Assembly: GCA_963575745.1 (NCBI GenBank)
Contig: CAUYUJ010009480.1
Location: 76,507 to 140,506 of the forward strand
Reading direction: 5' to 3'
Length of the DNA: 64,000 nucleotides
Source of the DNA: Prorocentrum cordatum
Taxonomy: Eukaryota > Sar > Dinophyceae > Prorocentrales > Prorocentraceae
The notes beneath the pieces were generated by a model, which saw nothing but the letters and a program-made list of their open reading frames with translations, made no database searches and had not been told where the DNA came from. Made by a program: the position numbers and the translations under genes. Positions within the stretch are counted from its first letter, which is position 1. Every line of letters starts with the position of its first letter. Positions 31,320 to 41,274 of this stretch are shown here, piece by piece.

Positions 31320-31760
31320 TGTTGAAACGAATGTGCACGGCGCTGAAGCGAGAACCACATGTTGAAAAAACACCGCCCTCAACCTGCGAAACTCCCACGT
31401 TGTTGAGCACGAGTGTGCGCGACTCTAAGGAGAGAACCACATTTTGAAAACGACTCGCCCTGAATCCGTCAAACCACTGCAGAGTGTCAAACGAATGTGC
31501 GCGGCGCTGAAGCGAGAGCAACATTTCGAACACGAGCCGACTTCAGCCCGTGAGGCCCTTCCAATGATTTAACACGAATGCGCGCTGCGCTACAACGAGA
31601 ACCTCATTTTGAAAACGAACCGCCCTCCATCCGCGAAACCCTTGCAAATGGCTAAGGCGAATATGCGCGGCGCTCCGGCGAGAAACACAGTTTGAAAACG
31701 ACCCGCTCTCAACCCGTAGAACTCTTGCAGTTTTCCCCAACCATCCTGTGGTGTTGGGTC
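31320..31760 (+). repeat. 82/83-bp tandem satellite, five to six units
   Basis: CGAATGTGC or close variants occur at 31328, 31410, 31492, 31575 and 31658, followed by GCGGCGCT..AGCGAGAA and AACGACCCGCCCTC. A single related unit, CGAATGTGCGCGGCGCTAAG, is at about 33043. Confidence 0.85.
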
Positions 31761-31829
31761 CTCGTTTTGAAGCGACAGCGCCCCGCGTTCTCATTCTCCT
31801 CTCCTCCTCCTCCTCCCCCTTCCTCCCTG

Positions 31830-31917
31830 CTCCATCACCAAAAACATCATCCGCATCATCATCAGCATCACCACCGCAATCAGCAGCAGCATCATCAGTA
31901 TCAGTATCAGTATCAGT

Positions 31918-31974
<57 letters not shown>

Positions 31975-32054
31975 GTCATCGTCAGCATCAACATCAGCCC
32001 CATCGTCGTAATCAGCATCAATATCATCATCACCATCATCGTCGTCGTCATTGC

Positions 32055-32097
<43 letters not shown>

Positions 32098-32295
32098 AGC
32101 AGCATCAGCATCGGCATCAGCATCAGCATCACCAGCATCAGCATCACCAACATCATCATCGTCATCAACATCAGCATCATGCCCATCATCATCGCCATAA
32201 CCATACCCATAATCATAATCACTATCATAAGCAACATCGTCATCATCATCGTCGTCATCATAATCATCATCATCAGCAGCATCATCATCATGAGC

Positions 32296-32327
<32 letters not shown>

Positions 32328-32329
32328 CG

Positions 32330-32377
<48 letters not shown>

Positions 32378-32590
32378 CCATGATCAACATCGCCATCGCC
32401 ATCACCCTCACAGCATTATCAGCACCAGCGCCAGCACCAGCACCAGCATCAGCATCAGCATCACCATCAACATCGTCGTCTTCATCAGCATCGCCGTCAC
32501 CATCATCATCATCGTCATTATCGCCGTCACCACCACCACCATCGTCATCACCATCGCCGTCATCATCACGATCATCGCCACGCATGTCGG
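31830..32590. repeat. CAT/ATC trinucleotide-rich repeat of about 760 bp
   Basis: Degenerate CAT, ATC and CAG triplets, purest at 31915-31970 and 32300-32380. His-rich, Met-rich and Ile-rich apparent proteins are translations of it. Confidence 0.95.
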
Positions 32591-32985
32591 CACACTCCTC
32601 ACACGGTGCGTGACCCCACAGGGAGCCGCACCGAAGGTACCAGTGGCACCATTCGCATGCGCCCCTCCACCCATGTCGGAACACCCCGAATACGGTTACA
32701 GGGAATTCGACCGAAAGCCCCTGTGGTGGTGTCCACATGCATTTCTCCCCAGCCCTTTCGGCACACCCCTCACACAATTCGTGGCGCCATAGGGAGCTCC
32801 ACCGAAGGTCCAAGCGAAACCGTTCGCATGCATCTCCCCCACCCGTCCCGGAATACCCCATACATGGGTAGTCGCCCTCACCGAAGGCCCCAGTGGCCAT
32901 GTTCGCATGCGGCCGTCCCACCTATTTCGGCACACTCCTCACGCGTTTCGCGGCCCGAAGGGGAGCTCCACTGAAGGCGATGCTC
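32590..32985 (-). repeat. Tandem satellite of about 87 bp, minus orientation
   Basis: About five units with TTCGCATGCG, CCACCGAAGG and CACACTCCTCACGCG, the reverse complement of the units at 16310-17035. Spacings are about 80-90 bp. Confidence 0.8.
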
Positions 32986-33237
32986 ACGACGACGGTACCT
33001 ACAACCGCATGTGGTTGGGCCCTTCGCGAGGATAACTTTGAACGAATGTGCGCGGCGCTAAGGCTAGAGCCACATTATGAAAGCGACCAGCCCTGCATCT
33101 GAGGAACTTTTGCCAGCTTCCAAACTTCAGGCTCATACATGGGAGACACATCTCAGGCGAAATGTCCCGCCCGCCCTTCTGACCGGCCGCGGGGTGCGCC
33201 AGGGAAGAGTTATTCATCAGGACAAGGACACGGAATG

Positions 33238-33385
33238 GAAGAGGAGGAGGAGGAGGAGGAGGAGGAGGAGGGGGAGGAGGGAGGGGGGAGGGGGAAGTGC
33301 CCCCCTCACCTCCCATTTCCTCTCCCTATGCTTTCCTTCCCTCCTCCTCCTCCTCCTCCTCCTCCTCCAGATCCTTCTCCTCCTC
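33238..33385. repeat. GGA tract followed by TCC tract
   Basis: GGA at 33238-33290 and TCC at 33341-33380 lie within 50 bp of each other in opposite strand orientation, so a hairpin is possible. Confidence 0.85.
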
Positions 33386-33823
33386 CGCCAACGGCGATAT
33401 CGCTACGCGATCAGGCAGAGTCTCAGAGTCTCCTCCGCCAACGGCGCGTGGCGCTCCCCTGACCCTCTTCCCCATACCCCTCGCGGGCGGCTCCCTCGCG
33501 CGAGGAGGACGGCCAGGGGCTGCAGCCTGATTGCGGTCGCGTGCAGATTTGGCGCCTCTGCCCTGGCCAGGGTTCCGGATCACGGCGCAGGCCTGTGCTC
33601 ATGCTCTGAGTCGGGTCATGGAGACAGCGATGGCCTGCGCTTGCCATGCTCGTCATCCTGCAGCGCAGCGCAGCACCACACTCGCATGCAGATGACAGAT
33701 TGCACGTGCACGGAAGCACACACAAACACGGATGTCCTGCGGAGCCTCGCGCTGTCGGCACACTTCGTCGGCAGCAAGCGTGCCCTTTGTCTCGAGCATG
33801 TGCTGGATTAGGGAAACAGAAAG
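33386..33823. other. Unannotated stretch
   Basis: CTCCTCCGCCAACGGCG recurs at about 33375 and 33430, a minor direct repeat. No gene recognised. Confidence 0.4.
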
Positions 33824-33992
33824 TGACCTGAACATAACAGCTCGGAGGTCCGCGCGGATTTCTCGGATCGGCGCTGGACCCCCCTCCCTGGCGCGCGGAG
33901 CGCGCCAGGGGCGGCGCCGGAGGCGCCGCCGGGGGGCCCCAGCGCCGATCCGAGAAATCCGCGCGGACCTCCGAGCTTTTGTGTTCAGGTCA
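33824..33992. mobile_element. Hairpin element family E, copy 2 (most complete)
   Basis: The arms run from TGACCTGAACATAACAGCTCGG and its continuation GGTCCGCGCGGATTTCTCGG (positions 33824-33869) to the near-perfect reverse complement at 33947-33992. Between them are two more inverted repeats, CTGGCGCGCGGAGCGCGCCAG near 33889 (21 positions) and one around GGCGGCGCCGGAGGCGCCGCC near 33911. The whole 169 bp can fold as a stem carrying two internal hairpins. Related copies are at 4966, 39341, 47190 and 55321. No coding capacity. Confidence 0.85.
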
Positions 33993-34405
33993 TTTGCTGC
34001 TCCCTATATGGATGGTCGTGGGCCACTGGTCTGCACCCCGACCGAGCGCTCGCACAGGCGCATCTCGAGCGCACCGCCGAGGTCCACGCTAAAGGCCACC
34101 CGTGCCCTTCCACGCACAGGCCGTCGTCGGGGCCGGGGTCGGCCCCGCTTCCCGCAGCCCCCGCCTCGCACTCCTGCCATCCGCGGCCACCGCTGCCGCG
34201 GCAGCGGCTCCCGTCGGCTCCTCTCGGGCCCGACGCCGGACGCCGCGGAGGCCTTGCTGAGGTCGCGCCAGGAGAGCCCTGGATGTTCCCCGCTGCTCGA
34301 AGATTACGCGAGGCCTGCCCTCCCGGCGATTTCCGCGGGGGGGCGCTTCGGGGGTCGTCGAGCGGCCAGGGCTGCGCCGGGCCTCCTCGAAAGCAAGCCA
34401 CTTCG

Positions 34406-34612
34406 TTGGAGGCCCCACAGATGGGGTGCGAGCAGATGGGGTCGGAGGATCCCAACGCATCGGCGATGCTCTGGCGACGTGGGCGATGCATCGGCGACGT
34501 CAACGTGAAGCAGATCGGGCTCCGCATCGAGCCGCATCGCCGACGCATCGGCGATGCGCAGCAACCCTCCGACCCCATTTATTCGGCCCCCATCTAGGAG
34601 GCCTAGATCCGT
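34406..34612. mobile_element. Inverted-repeat element family M, copy 1
   Basis: AGATGGGGTCGGAGG near 34434 pairs with CCTCCGACCCCAT near 34565, and outer GGAGGCC pairs with GGCC near the ends. The centre is built from GCATCGGCGATGC-like palindromes and GGCGACGT. The copy at 60022-60252 shares all blocks, including ACGTGAAGCA. Confidence 0.75.
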
Positions 34613-34614
34613 TC

Positions 34615-34811
34615 GGTGGCAACGAATGGGAGCCTTCCAGATCATCTTGTCGGCTCTTGCGAATCGATGCTAGTCGATGCGGAATCGACGTCAATCGACA
34701 CTAACCGACGCTAACGCGGCGCTGTCATCGACTCTCAGACGCTAATCGACGCTAGTCGACGCTCAAGACGGAATGCAGAGGGTGTACCAGGCTCCCATGA
34801 TTTGCGACCGA
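34615..34811 (+). repeat. Dispersed repeat family N, copy 1
   Basis: GGCAAC..GGGAGCCTTCCA and GTCGGCTCTTGCGAATCGA are followed by degenerate CGACGCTAAT decamers, CATCGACTCTCAGACGCT and AAGACGGAAT. Its relative is at 54337-54556, with more decamers. Confidence 0.75.
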
Positions 34812-34858
34812 ACCCTGGCAGCGGTACTTGTCAGGCTTTCGGGGGCCTTCTCGTATAG

Positions 34859-35009
34859 CCAAGCGCGCTGCACTACTCGCAAAGTAACTGCTCGCAAACG
34901 GCCCGGATCCGCCATGGGCGATGCACGCTGCACTGCATCGATGCAGGCCCGTGTTGCTGTTCCCGACGTTTGCGATGTGGGCACCGTGCGAACAGTGGAA
35001 CGCGCTTGG
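34859..35009. mobile_element. Inverted-repeat element family F, copy 2
   Basis: Outer ends CCAAGCGCG and CGCGCTTGG, with CACTACTCGCAAAG on the left and a diverged AACAGTGGAACG on the right. The interior CTCGCAAACGGCCCGGATCC has a counterpart ATGGCCTGGATCCCC in copy 1. It lies directly downstream of families M and N. Confidence 0.75.
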
Positions 35010-35924
35010 TGATCGTCCGCAGGCTCCTGGGCCCCTCCTGTGGCCGTCGCCCTGCCTCGCCGCCCTGCTGGCCCCCGCCGAGCCGGAGACCACGCAGGGG
35101 GGGGGGCCGGCGGGCGGCGCGGGCTGCCTGCCGCCTGCCACGTGGCTCGGCTGCCCCCGAGCATCGGCCTGGCCGGGGCGCCCACGATCACCAGTCTGAT
35201 GCGCCGCTTTCTCACCACCACTAGCATCGGCACGAGGAGGAGGAGGAGGAGGAGGAGGAGGAGGAGGAGGAGGAGGAGGAGGAGGAGGAGGAGGACCTCC
35301 CCATCCTCCATTCTCCCTCGTCCTGCCTGCCGCCCTGCCTGCGGTGGCGGTGGGAAGCTGGCCCAGCACGGTCTCCTCTCGGCGCCTGTGGCGGCCGAGT
35401 GAGCTGGTGCCCACGGGAGCCCACGGGGGAAGGGCGCCGCGCGGTCGCTCCAGCCTGCGCCTGGTGCACGCGACGAGGCAGCCGCGCCCTCCCCTCCTCG
35501 CCGCCCACTCTGGCGTGCAGGCCGCGGGCCCCGCGCGCCGCGAACGCTCGCCGAGCGCGGGGGCCCGGCACCTCGCCAGGTCGGCCCCTGGTCCCCAGCA
35601 AGGGGATCCACAACAAGGTGGCCTGCGCCACATGGATCCGCGTGGCTGCGGGCGTGGGGCCGACGAGGCAGGAGCCGAGCTCGCCGCACTGCCGATGAAC
35701 GCCTCCGCCCACCGGCCCTCTGGGCGCAGGCTGTTCAGAGCGCGAGCTCTTCCAATCCCCTTCTTGCCTCCTGCGGAGGTGGTTGCACCTTCCCCCACAC
35801 CCCTTCCCAGGGGTCTGGAGGGGGGCCGCGAAGGCTGGAGTCAACGCGGCTGCCGACCGAGAAAAAGGCGCAGCGGCCAGAGCCCGCCCCCCGCCGCCCC
35901 CCGCCGGCACTCTGCTTGGAACGC
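35010..35924. other. Unannotated GC-rich stretch with a GGA tract
   Basis: A pure GGA tract is at 35231-35295. The rest is GC-rich with long open frames and no recognised family. Confidence 0.5.
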
Positions 35925-36462
35925 GACGGCGCTGACCACAGCGCGGCGCTTGCTCGCTGCGGTTGAGCTGGCAGCCTTGCGGGCCGACCACGGGAGCCGC
36001 GGGCCGCATGGCCCGCGCGTGTGCCGCCGCTGCACTGCCGCGCGTGGACCCGGCGCCGCAGCGGCGCTGGGAGACGCGGGCTGCGATGGAGGCCTGCAGG
36101 GCCGGCGCGCCACCTCGCGCAAGGCCGAGGCGGCACGCGCCCTCTTCGCAGGCGCGGTGCGGCAGGCCCACGCGGCGGCGCAGGGCCGAGGCTGGGTGCC
36201 GTGCCCGAGGTGCGGCGCACGCGGCGGCGCGGCTGCTGCAGCTGGCTGCGAGGCCGTGCCCTTGGCGGCCGACGGCGCTGCCACCGCTTCGGCGGCGCGG
36301 ATGTTGCAGCTGGGTGCGAGGCCGTGCTCGGGGCGGCCGACGGCGCCGTCATCGCGGGCGCCCACGTTGCTGCTGACGCCAGCAATGCGCTCTGGCGGCG
36401 GCGCGCAGGCCTGGCGCGCCGCTGTGCAGGCGCGCCTGCAGATTCGGCTTGGGCCGCCTGAC
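35925..36462 (+). pseudogene. Coding-like segment related to 17466-17975
   Basis: A plus-strand frame open from upstream ends at a TGA near 36460 with RLGPPD. It contains DHGSRGPHGPRVCRRC, then AARALFAGAVRQAHAAAQG and WVPCPRCGARGG (a CxxC-type motif). Order and short motifs match the segment at 17.5 kb, in which the frame is broken. The C-terminal part contains GCEAVPLAADGA and LGARPC, possibly internally repeated. The function is unknown, and other frames are equally open, so coding is not proven. Confidence 0.45.
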
Positions 36463-37381
36463 TGATTGGGTGCACGCTCCCACGGTGCCTCGCTCGCATG
36501 GTAAGAAGTGTCCTAGATGGCCACAGGTAGCCTAAGTTGGTTCTAAGATGTGGGAACGTTGTCCGATTTGGCTCAAGGTAGCGCATGTCCCCGAAAAGGT
36601 CCCCATGACGGCCACAACATCGCTCAAGGTGGCTGCGGAGTCTTCCGCGCAGGTGACGCCAGAAACACAAACCAAATGTGCGTTCAACCGTGCTCGCATT
36701 CTCCCCCTTTTCGCCCACGATTCGCCTCCGAGGCCTCGAAATGGCCCGAGGATGGCCCCGAGCGGCCCCAAGAAGGGGCTCTGAGACGGCTCCTCGAGCC
36801 CCCTGTCGAGGTCTCACGTCTGCTCCTGCCGGCTTTCCGCCAACGGACCCGCCGCCGCTTTACTTCCGCCGCCCTCCGCCAGCCCTCAGCCCGCTCCTCC
36901 GCCGAGGGAGAGGACGAGCCGGCGGCGCGGCCCAGAAGGCCCCGAGCTGTCCCAGAGAGGGTGCTCCCCTAGCGCGCGGGGGCCAAGAGGCCTCCGAGAG
37001 CCCCAAGCTGTCCCCGAGGTGGCCGTCACTGCCGGGAGATGCTCGGGGTGGCATCGCCTTCGCCCTAAACCATCCATCACGGGCGGATACCACCGGGAGC
37101 GGGGAGGGGTGGGGGGGCACCCGCTCTGGTGGATCCCACCAGGAGCGAGGAGGTAGGGGCGAGGAGGTGGGCGAAAACAGTAAAGAGGTGGAGACAATCG
37201 AGAGGGGGGACACACGGAGGGATCCGTGGAGGCGGGGCGAAGTGGCATGGACGAGGACGAGGGCGAAAGCAAGGATGGGGTAGAGGAGGGCGAGGAGGAC
37301 ACAGAGGGATCGGTGGTGAAGGTGGCGAAGGAAATGGCGAAGTAGAATCGAAGTAGCATTGGCGAGGATAATGGCGAACAT
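36463..37381. other. Unannotated stretch containing a spliced-leader-like match
   Basis: TTTGGCTCAAGGTA at about 36567-36580 matches the last 11 bases of the dinoflagellate spliced leader followed by a GTA donor. A second GCTCAAGGT lies about 50 bp downstream. No gene is recognised in the rest, which contains purine-rich DNA at 37080-37360. Confidence 0.4.
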
Positions 37382-37505
37382 AAGGACACATGTTCAAGTT
37401 GTTGTTGTTGTTGGTGGTGGTGTTGATGTTGTTGTTCATGTTGTTGTTGATATTGTTCGTGCGGATGCTGTTGTTGTTTTAAACGTCATCGTTGTTGTTG
37501 TTGAA
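37382..37505. repeat. GTT/TTG triplet-rich tract
   Basis: Degenerate TTG and GTT triplets, purest at 37396-37450 and 37465-37503. Confidence 0.85.
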
Positions 37506-37599
37506 CTTCCACTGCGGAAGAAAAAGTATTGTCGATCCCCCTTCCGGTGCACATTCTATTTTTTTCAAGTGAGGTGTCCCTCCCGGCGCTCGCACACTG

Positions 37600-37950
37600 T
37601 TTTTTATCAAGAGAAGTCTTCATCCTCAAACTGCGCGGTTGGCCCCCGGGTTACAACAACCACGGCTCCCGCCTGGGATTTCCTTACAATTTGGCCAAAA
37701 ACCCCGCTCCCGTCTGAAAAATCCACGCATTTTATTTCAGGAATCGGGCTCTCGCTTGGGTGTTCCGTACAAATTATTAAGGAATCGTTCACTCGGCGCT
37801 TTGGAATCGCGCTCTCGCTGGAGACTCGCTTGCAATTTATTAAAGAAAAACCCCTTGCGTGTGAATTTCCCGCGATTTCTCAAGCGCCGCGCTCCCGACA
37901 CTCGGGCACTGAGGAAACGCGCTCACGCTTAGGACTCCCTCACCGATTAT
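37600..37950 (+). repeat. Degenerate tandem repeat
   Basis: GGGCTCTCGCTTGGG, CGCGCTCTCGCTGGAG, CGGCTCCCGCCTGGG and CCGCTCCCGTCTG recur at 44-86-bp spacing, each followed by a TTTACAATTTATTAAGGAA-like T/A-rich block. Confidence 0.6.
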
Positions 37951-37965
37951 TTCGGAATCGGGATC

Positions 37966-38665
37966 TCGCTGCCCTCCGTGGCCCCGTTGCAGCCCTTCGT
38001 GGCCCATTCGCTGCCTTTCGTGGACCCGTTGCAGCCCTTCATGGCCCCATCGCTGCCCTTCGTGGCTCCGTTGCAGCCCTCTGTGGCCCCCTCACTGCCC
38101 TTCGTGGCCCCGTTGAAGCCCCTCGTGGCCCCCTCGTTGCCCTTAGCGGCCCCGTTGCAGCCCCTCGTGGCGCCTCGCTGCCCTTCGTGGCAGCGTTGCA
38201 GCCCTTCGTGGCCCCCTCGCTACCCTTCGTGGCCCCATACATGTATGCCCTTCGTGAACCCCGCTCGTTCGCGCCCGTCGTGGCCCCATATGCCTGCCCT
38301 TCGTGGCCCGGCTGTCGCCCTTCGCGGCCCCCTCGCTGCCCTTCGTGGCCCGGCTGCTGCCCTCAAGGGCCCCGTCCTTGCCCTCAGCGGCCCAATATGC
38401 ATGCCATCCGTGGCCCCCGCTCGTTCGCGCCGGACGTCGCCCCATGTGCATTCCCTTCGTGGCCCCGCTGTCGCCCTTTGTGGCCCCCTCGCTGTCCTAC
38501 GTGGCCCACTTGCTACCTTCAGTGGCCCCGTCTTTGCCTTCCGTGGTCCCGCATTATCTGCCCTTCGTGGCCCCCAATCGTTCGCGCTTTTCGTGGCCCC
38601 ATACGCATTCTTTTCGTGTCCCCGCTGTCGCCCTTCGTGGCCTACTTCGTGCCCTTTATGGCCCT
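37966..38665 (+). repeat. 21-bp minisatellite of about 700 bp
   Basis: The unit GCTGCCCTTCGTGGCCCCGTT, with alternating GCA and CTG variants, is repeated more than 25 times. 21 bp is seven codons, so all three plus frames stay open (PFVAPLQ, AALRGPV and SWPP types). The long apparent proteins are repeat translations. Confidence 0.9.
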
Positions 38666-38697
38666 GCTGTCGTTCTCTTTCTCGCCCTCGCTTTCGC

Positions 38698-38699
<2 letters not shown>

Positions 38700-38730
<31 letters not shown>

Positions 38731-38765
38731 ACGTCGTCGTCGTCGTCGTCCACGTCGTCGTCGTG
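38700..38765. repeat. (CGT)n microsatellite
   Basis: CGT triplets with two CGA/CGC interruptions over about 65 bp. Confidence 0.9.
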
Positions 38766-38770
38766 GTCGG

Positions 38771-39340
38771 TCCCCTGTCCATCCGTATTGGGGTCGGGTT
38801 GCCGCCGATCAGCGCTGCCGCTGGCCAGGCCGACGGTCCGCGGCCGGCCCGCCGCTTGCCGGGGGCCCGTCGTGCAGGGAAGAAAGGTATATCCCCCAAA
38901 AGGGGTACGATCGAGGACGAAGAAGGCGAATATCGAAGGTGTGGGAAATACGCCGTAACGGACACTCGAGCACATAAGAGCGAACAGAACTAAAATGATT
39001 GTTGTATTTTGAACCGCTCCCAGGGCAAACTCTCTAGGGGCGCCAGAAGGGGCTCGCGCTGTGGGGCCTTACCAGGGTGGCTACCAACGGAATCCAACCG
39101 TCCTGTGCGACGGCGCCTGCGCGCGATCGCATTCCGGGACGTCTTCTGCGCCACACCCGCACACGGCTGGCGCGCGTGCGTTTCGCCTGGGAGACGGGCT
39201 CCACCCTCCCGGGGGCAGGCTTGGTACACAAAAGCTTGCTCTCCAGAGGGGGTATCGTGTATACCAAGCCCATCCCAGGGAGGGCATGCGCCACCGGTGC
39301 CCCCGTCGCGCGACGGCCCATGTCGAGGCCGCGGAGGCCT
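38771..39340. other. Unannotated stretch
   Basis: No gene recognised. GGCTTGGTACACAAAAGCTTGC and TATACCAAGCCCATCCC lie near 39220 and 39258 as a loose inverted pair. Confidence 0.4.
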
Positions 39341-39449
39341 CGCCAGGCGCGCGGAGCGCTCCAGGGGCGGCGCCGGAGGCGCCGCCAGGGGGGCCCCAGC
39401 GCCGATCCGAGAGATCCGCGCGGACCTCCGAGTTTTTATGTTTATGCCA
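39341..39449. mobile_element. Hairpin element family E, copy 3 (right part)
   Basis: Contains CGCGCGGAGCGCTCCAGGGG, the GGCGGCGCCGGAGGCGCCGC stem and the right arm CCGATCCGAGAGATCCGCGC ending TTTTTATGTTTATGCC. The left arm is missing. Confidence 0.75.
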
Positions 39450-39533
39450 CCTTTTGTTCCCCTAGCATCCCTCCTCCCTCAATCCATCCGCCCGCCTCCC
39501 TGCCCCACCCTCTCTGCCACCATCCACCTCTTC

Positions 39534-39720
39534 TCGGGAGCGGCCATGAGGGGGGTGTCCAAGAGGGGGGGGTGCAAATCATGACCGGCGGCATGTGCGC
39601 GGCCCAGCGGGGGGGCCAGGGACGTCATGAAATAAGAAGAGGCGCCATGAAATCTGGGGAAATATCATGGCCCGCGCCATGATATTCCCCCCCTAGTCCT
39701 CACCCCCCTCTTTGCCGCCC
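39534..39720 (+). mobile_element. MITE family D, copy 2, right end altered
   Basis: Starts TCGGGAGCGGCCATGAGGGG and runs to CCCCTCTTTGCCGCCCC, lacking the terminal CGA of the other copies. A block of about 30 bp, CCCCACCCTCTCTGCCACC onward, occurs both before the element (39503-39533) and at its right edge (39718-39748), so the right end was probably rewritten by duplication or recombination. Confidence 0.8.
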
Positions 39721-39918
39721 CACCCTCTCTGCCACCGTCCACCTCTTCCTCCATCTCCTTCCTCCTCTCCGGGGTCGTCCACCTTGGGGGCCGTATGGCG
39801 GGCGGGGCGCGCACAGGGCCGATGTTCCAGCATCCACGGCCCACGGCGTTCACGGACTGGGCCGTCGTTGGACCATCTTTCCTCCCCTCCCCCTCCACTT
39901 GATCTACCACCCTTGCAA

Positions 39919-40324
39919 GGAGGAGGAGGTGCAGGAGGAGGAGGAGGAGGAGGAGGCGGAGGAGGAGGAGGAGGGGGAGAAGGGGGGGAAGGGGGAGGAG
40001 GAGCAGGAGGAGCAGGAGGAGGGAGGAGGAGGAGGAGGAGGAGGAGGAGGAAGAGGAGGAGAGGATGAGGGGAGGAAGAGGAGAGGAGGGGGGGAAGGGG
40101 GAGGAGAGGAGGAGAGAGGAGGAGGAGGAGGAGGAGGAAGAGAGGAGGAGGAGAAGGAGGAGGAGGAGGAGGAAGAAGAGGAGGAGGAGGAGAAGGAGGA
40201 GGAGGAGGTGGAGAAGGAGGAGAAGGAGGAGGGGGAGGTGGAGGAAGAGGGAGAGGAGGAAGAAGAGGAGGAGCAGGAGGAGGAGGAGGACAAGGAGGAC
40301 GAGGAGGAGGACGAGGAGGAAGAG

Positions 40325-40356
<32 letters not shown>

Positions 40357-40375
40357 GGAGGAGGAGGAGGAGGGG
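39919..40375. repeat. GGA-rich polypurine tract of about 455 bp
   Basis: GGA/GAG/GAA triplets with few pyrimidines. The Glu-rich frame of 412 codons crossing it is not a gene. Confidence 0.95.
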
Positions 40376-40486
40376 CCCCGCCGGGCGGTCTGGCGGCCCC
40401 GCCCGCTGCGCGCATTTGACGGCCGGGGCAAACGACGGCCCCTCCGAGGGCCCACGGAAGGCCTGAAGCCAAACACCGTCGGACCT

Positions 40487-40651
40487 ACAGTCAACCCGTA
40501 TCATAAGGACGCGCGATACGGATGCAAGGGCCTCGTACGCAGCTTTTCGAGCGCGGCGCGGCGAACGAAAATGGTCAAGGATGGGCCGAGGAGGCACGGA
40601 TGCAGGGGGTCCCTTGGGAAAGCTGCCCATCCTTACCGTGCGGGCCGACTG
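40487..40651 (+). mobile_element. Inverted-repeat element family I, copy 2
   Basis: Left end ACAGTCAACCCG and right end CGGGCCGACTGT are inverted. ACGGATGCAAGGG near 40518 and CACGGATGCAGGGGG near 40597 correspond to the two GGTAAGGATGCAAGGG blocks of copy 1, and GCCCATCCTTACC precedes the right end. Confidence 0.75.
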
Positions 40652-40765
40652 TGGACCAAAATAGTATCCTCCAAGAACATGGGACCCTCCGCCGGCCAAA
40701 ACACCTCCCCAGGATGCACGAGACACGAGAGCATCCCACACGCACAAAGAGCACTCGGGCACCTG

Positions 40766-40942
40766 GTGAGCCAAAAGGCACCGATGCCGCCACTTCCCAT
40801 GCCTCTCCCGGGGTGCGCTCTGACGGGAACTCCGAGGCGAATCCAGCGGTGGCGGCGAGAGCCTCCCAGGAGGCCCCCCACCCGAGGAGAATCCAGCGGT
40901 GGCGGCGAGAGCCCCCCAGGAGGCCCCCGAAAAAGGGAAAAC
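40766..40942 (+). repeat. Dispersed repeat family A, copy 5, core duplicated
   Basis: Carries GGCACCGATGCCGCC and CCTCTCCCGGGGTGCGCTCT, then GAATCCAGCGGTGGCGGCGA twice in tandem (about 40838 and 40890). Only this copy has the core duplication. Confidence 0.75.
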
Positions 40943-41070
40943 TCTTCCTCCTCCGAGGCTGCCCTCCCCGAGCCGACCTCGAGGCGCGCCACCGGGACAC
41001 ACCGAGGCGCCTGTGGAGGCGCGGGCGCCGCCGCGGCCGTGGTGATCAACATCCCGCTGCGGTGGCGCTC

Positions 41071-41131
41071 CTCCTCCTCCTCCGCCTCCTCCTCCGCCTC
41101 CTCCTCCTCCTCCTCCTCCTCCTCCTCCTCC
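41071..41131. repeat. (TCC)n microsatellite
   Basis: TCC triplets with GCC interruptions. Confidence 0.9.
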
Positions 41132-41274
41132 GCCTGAGGCGGGGACATCCCTCCTTCGGCGGCAGGTTCTTGCGCTTGCGCTTCTTCTTCAGGGGCACGG
41201 GCGTCTCCTGCGGGGCTCCAGCTTTCGCAAGGCGAGCGTTGCCGTCTTCGGCGTTTCGACTAAAACAGGGCTAA

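Noticed and set aside
31692-32921. His-rich and Met-rich apparent proteins of 360-376 codons
   Set aside because: CAT/ATC triplet repeat translated in different frames.
37359-38993. A 544-codon frame with repeated ALRGPV heptads
   Set aside because: 21-bp repeat without stops in any plus frame; no non-repetitive domain.
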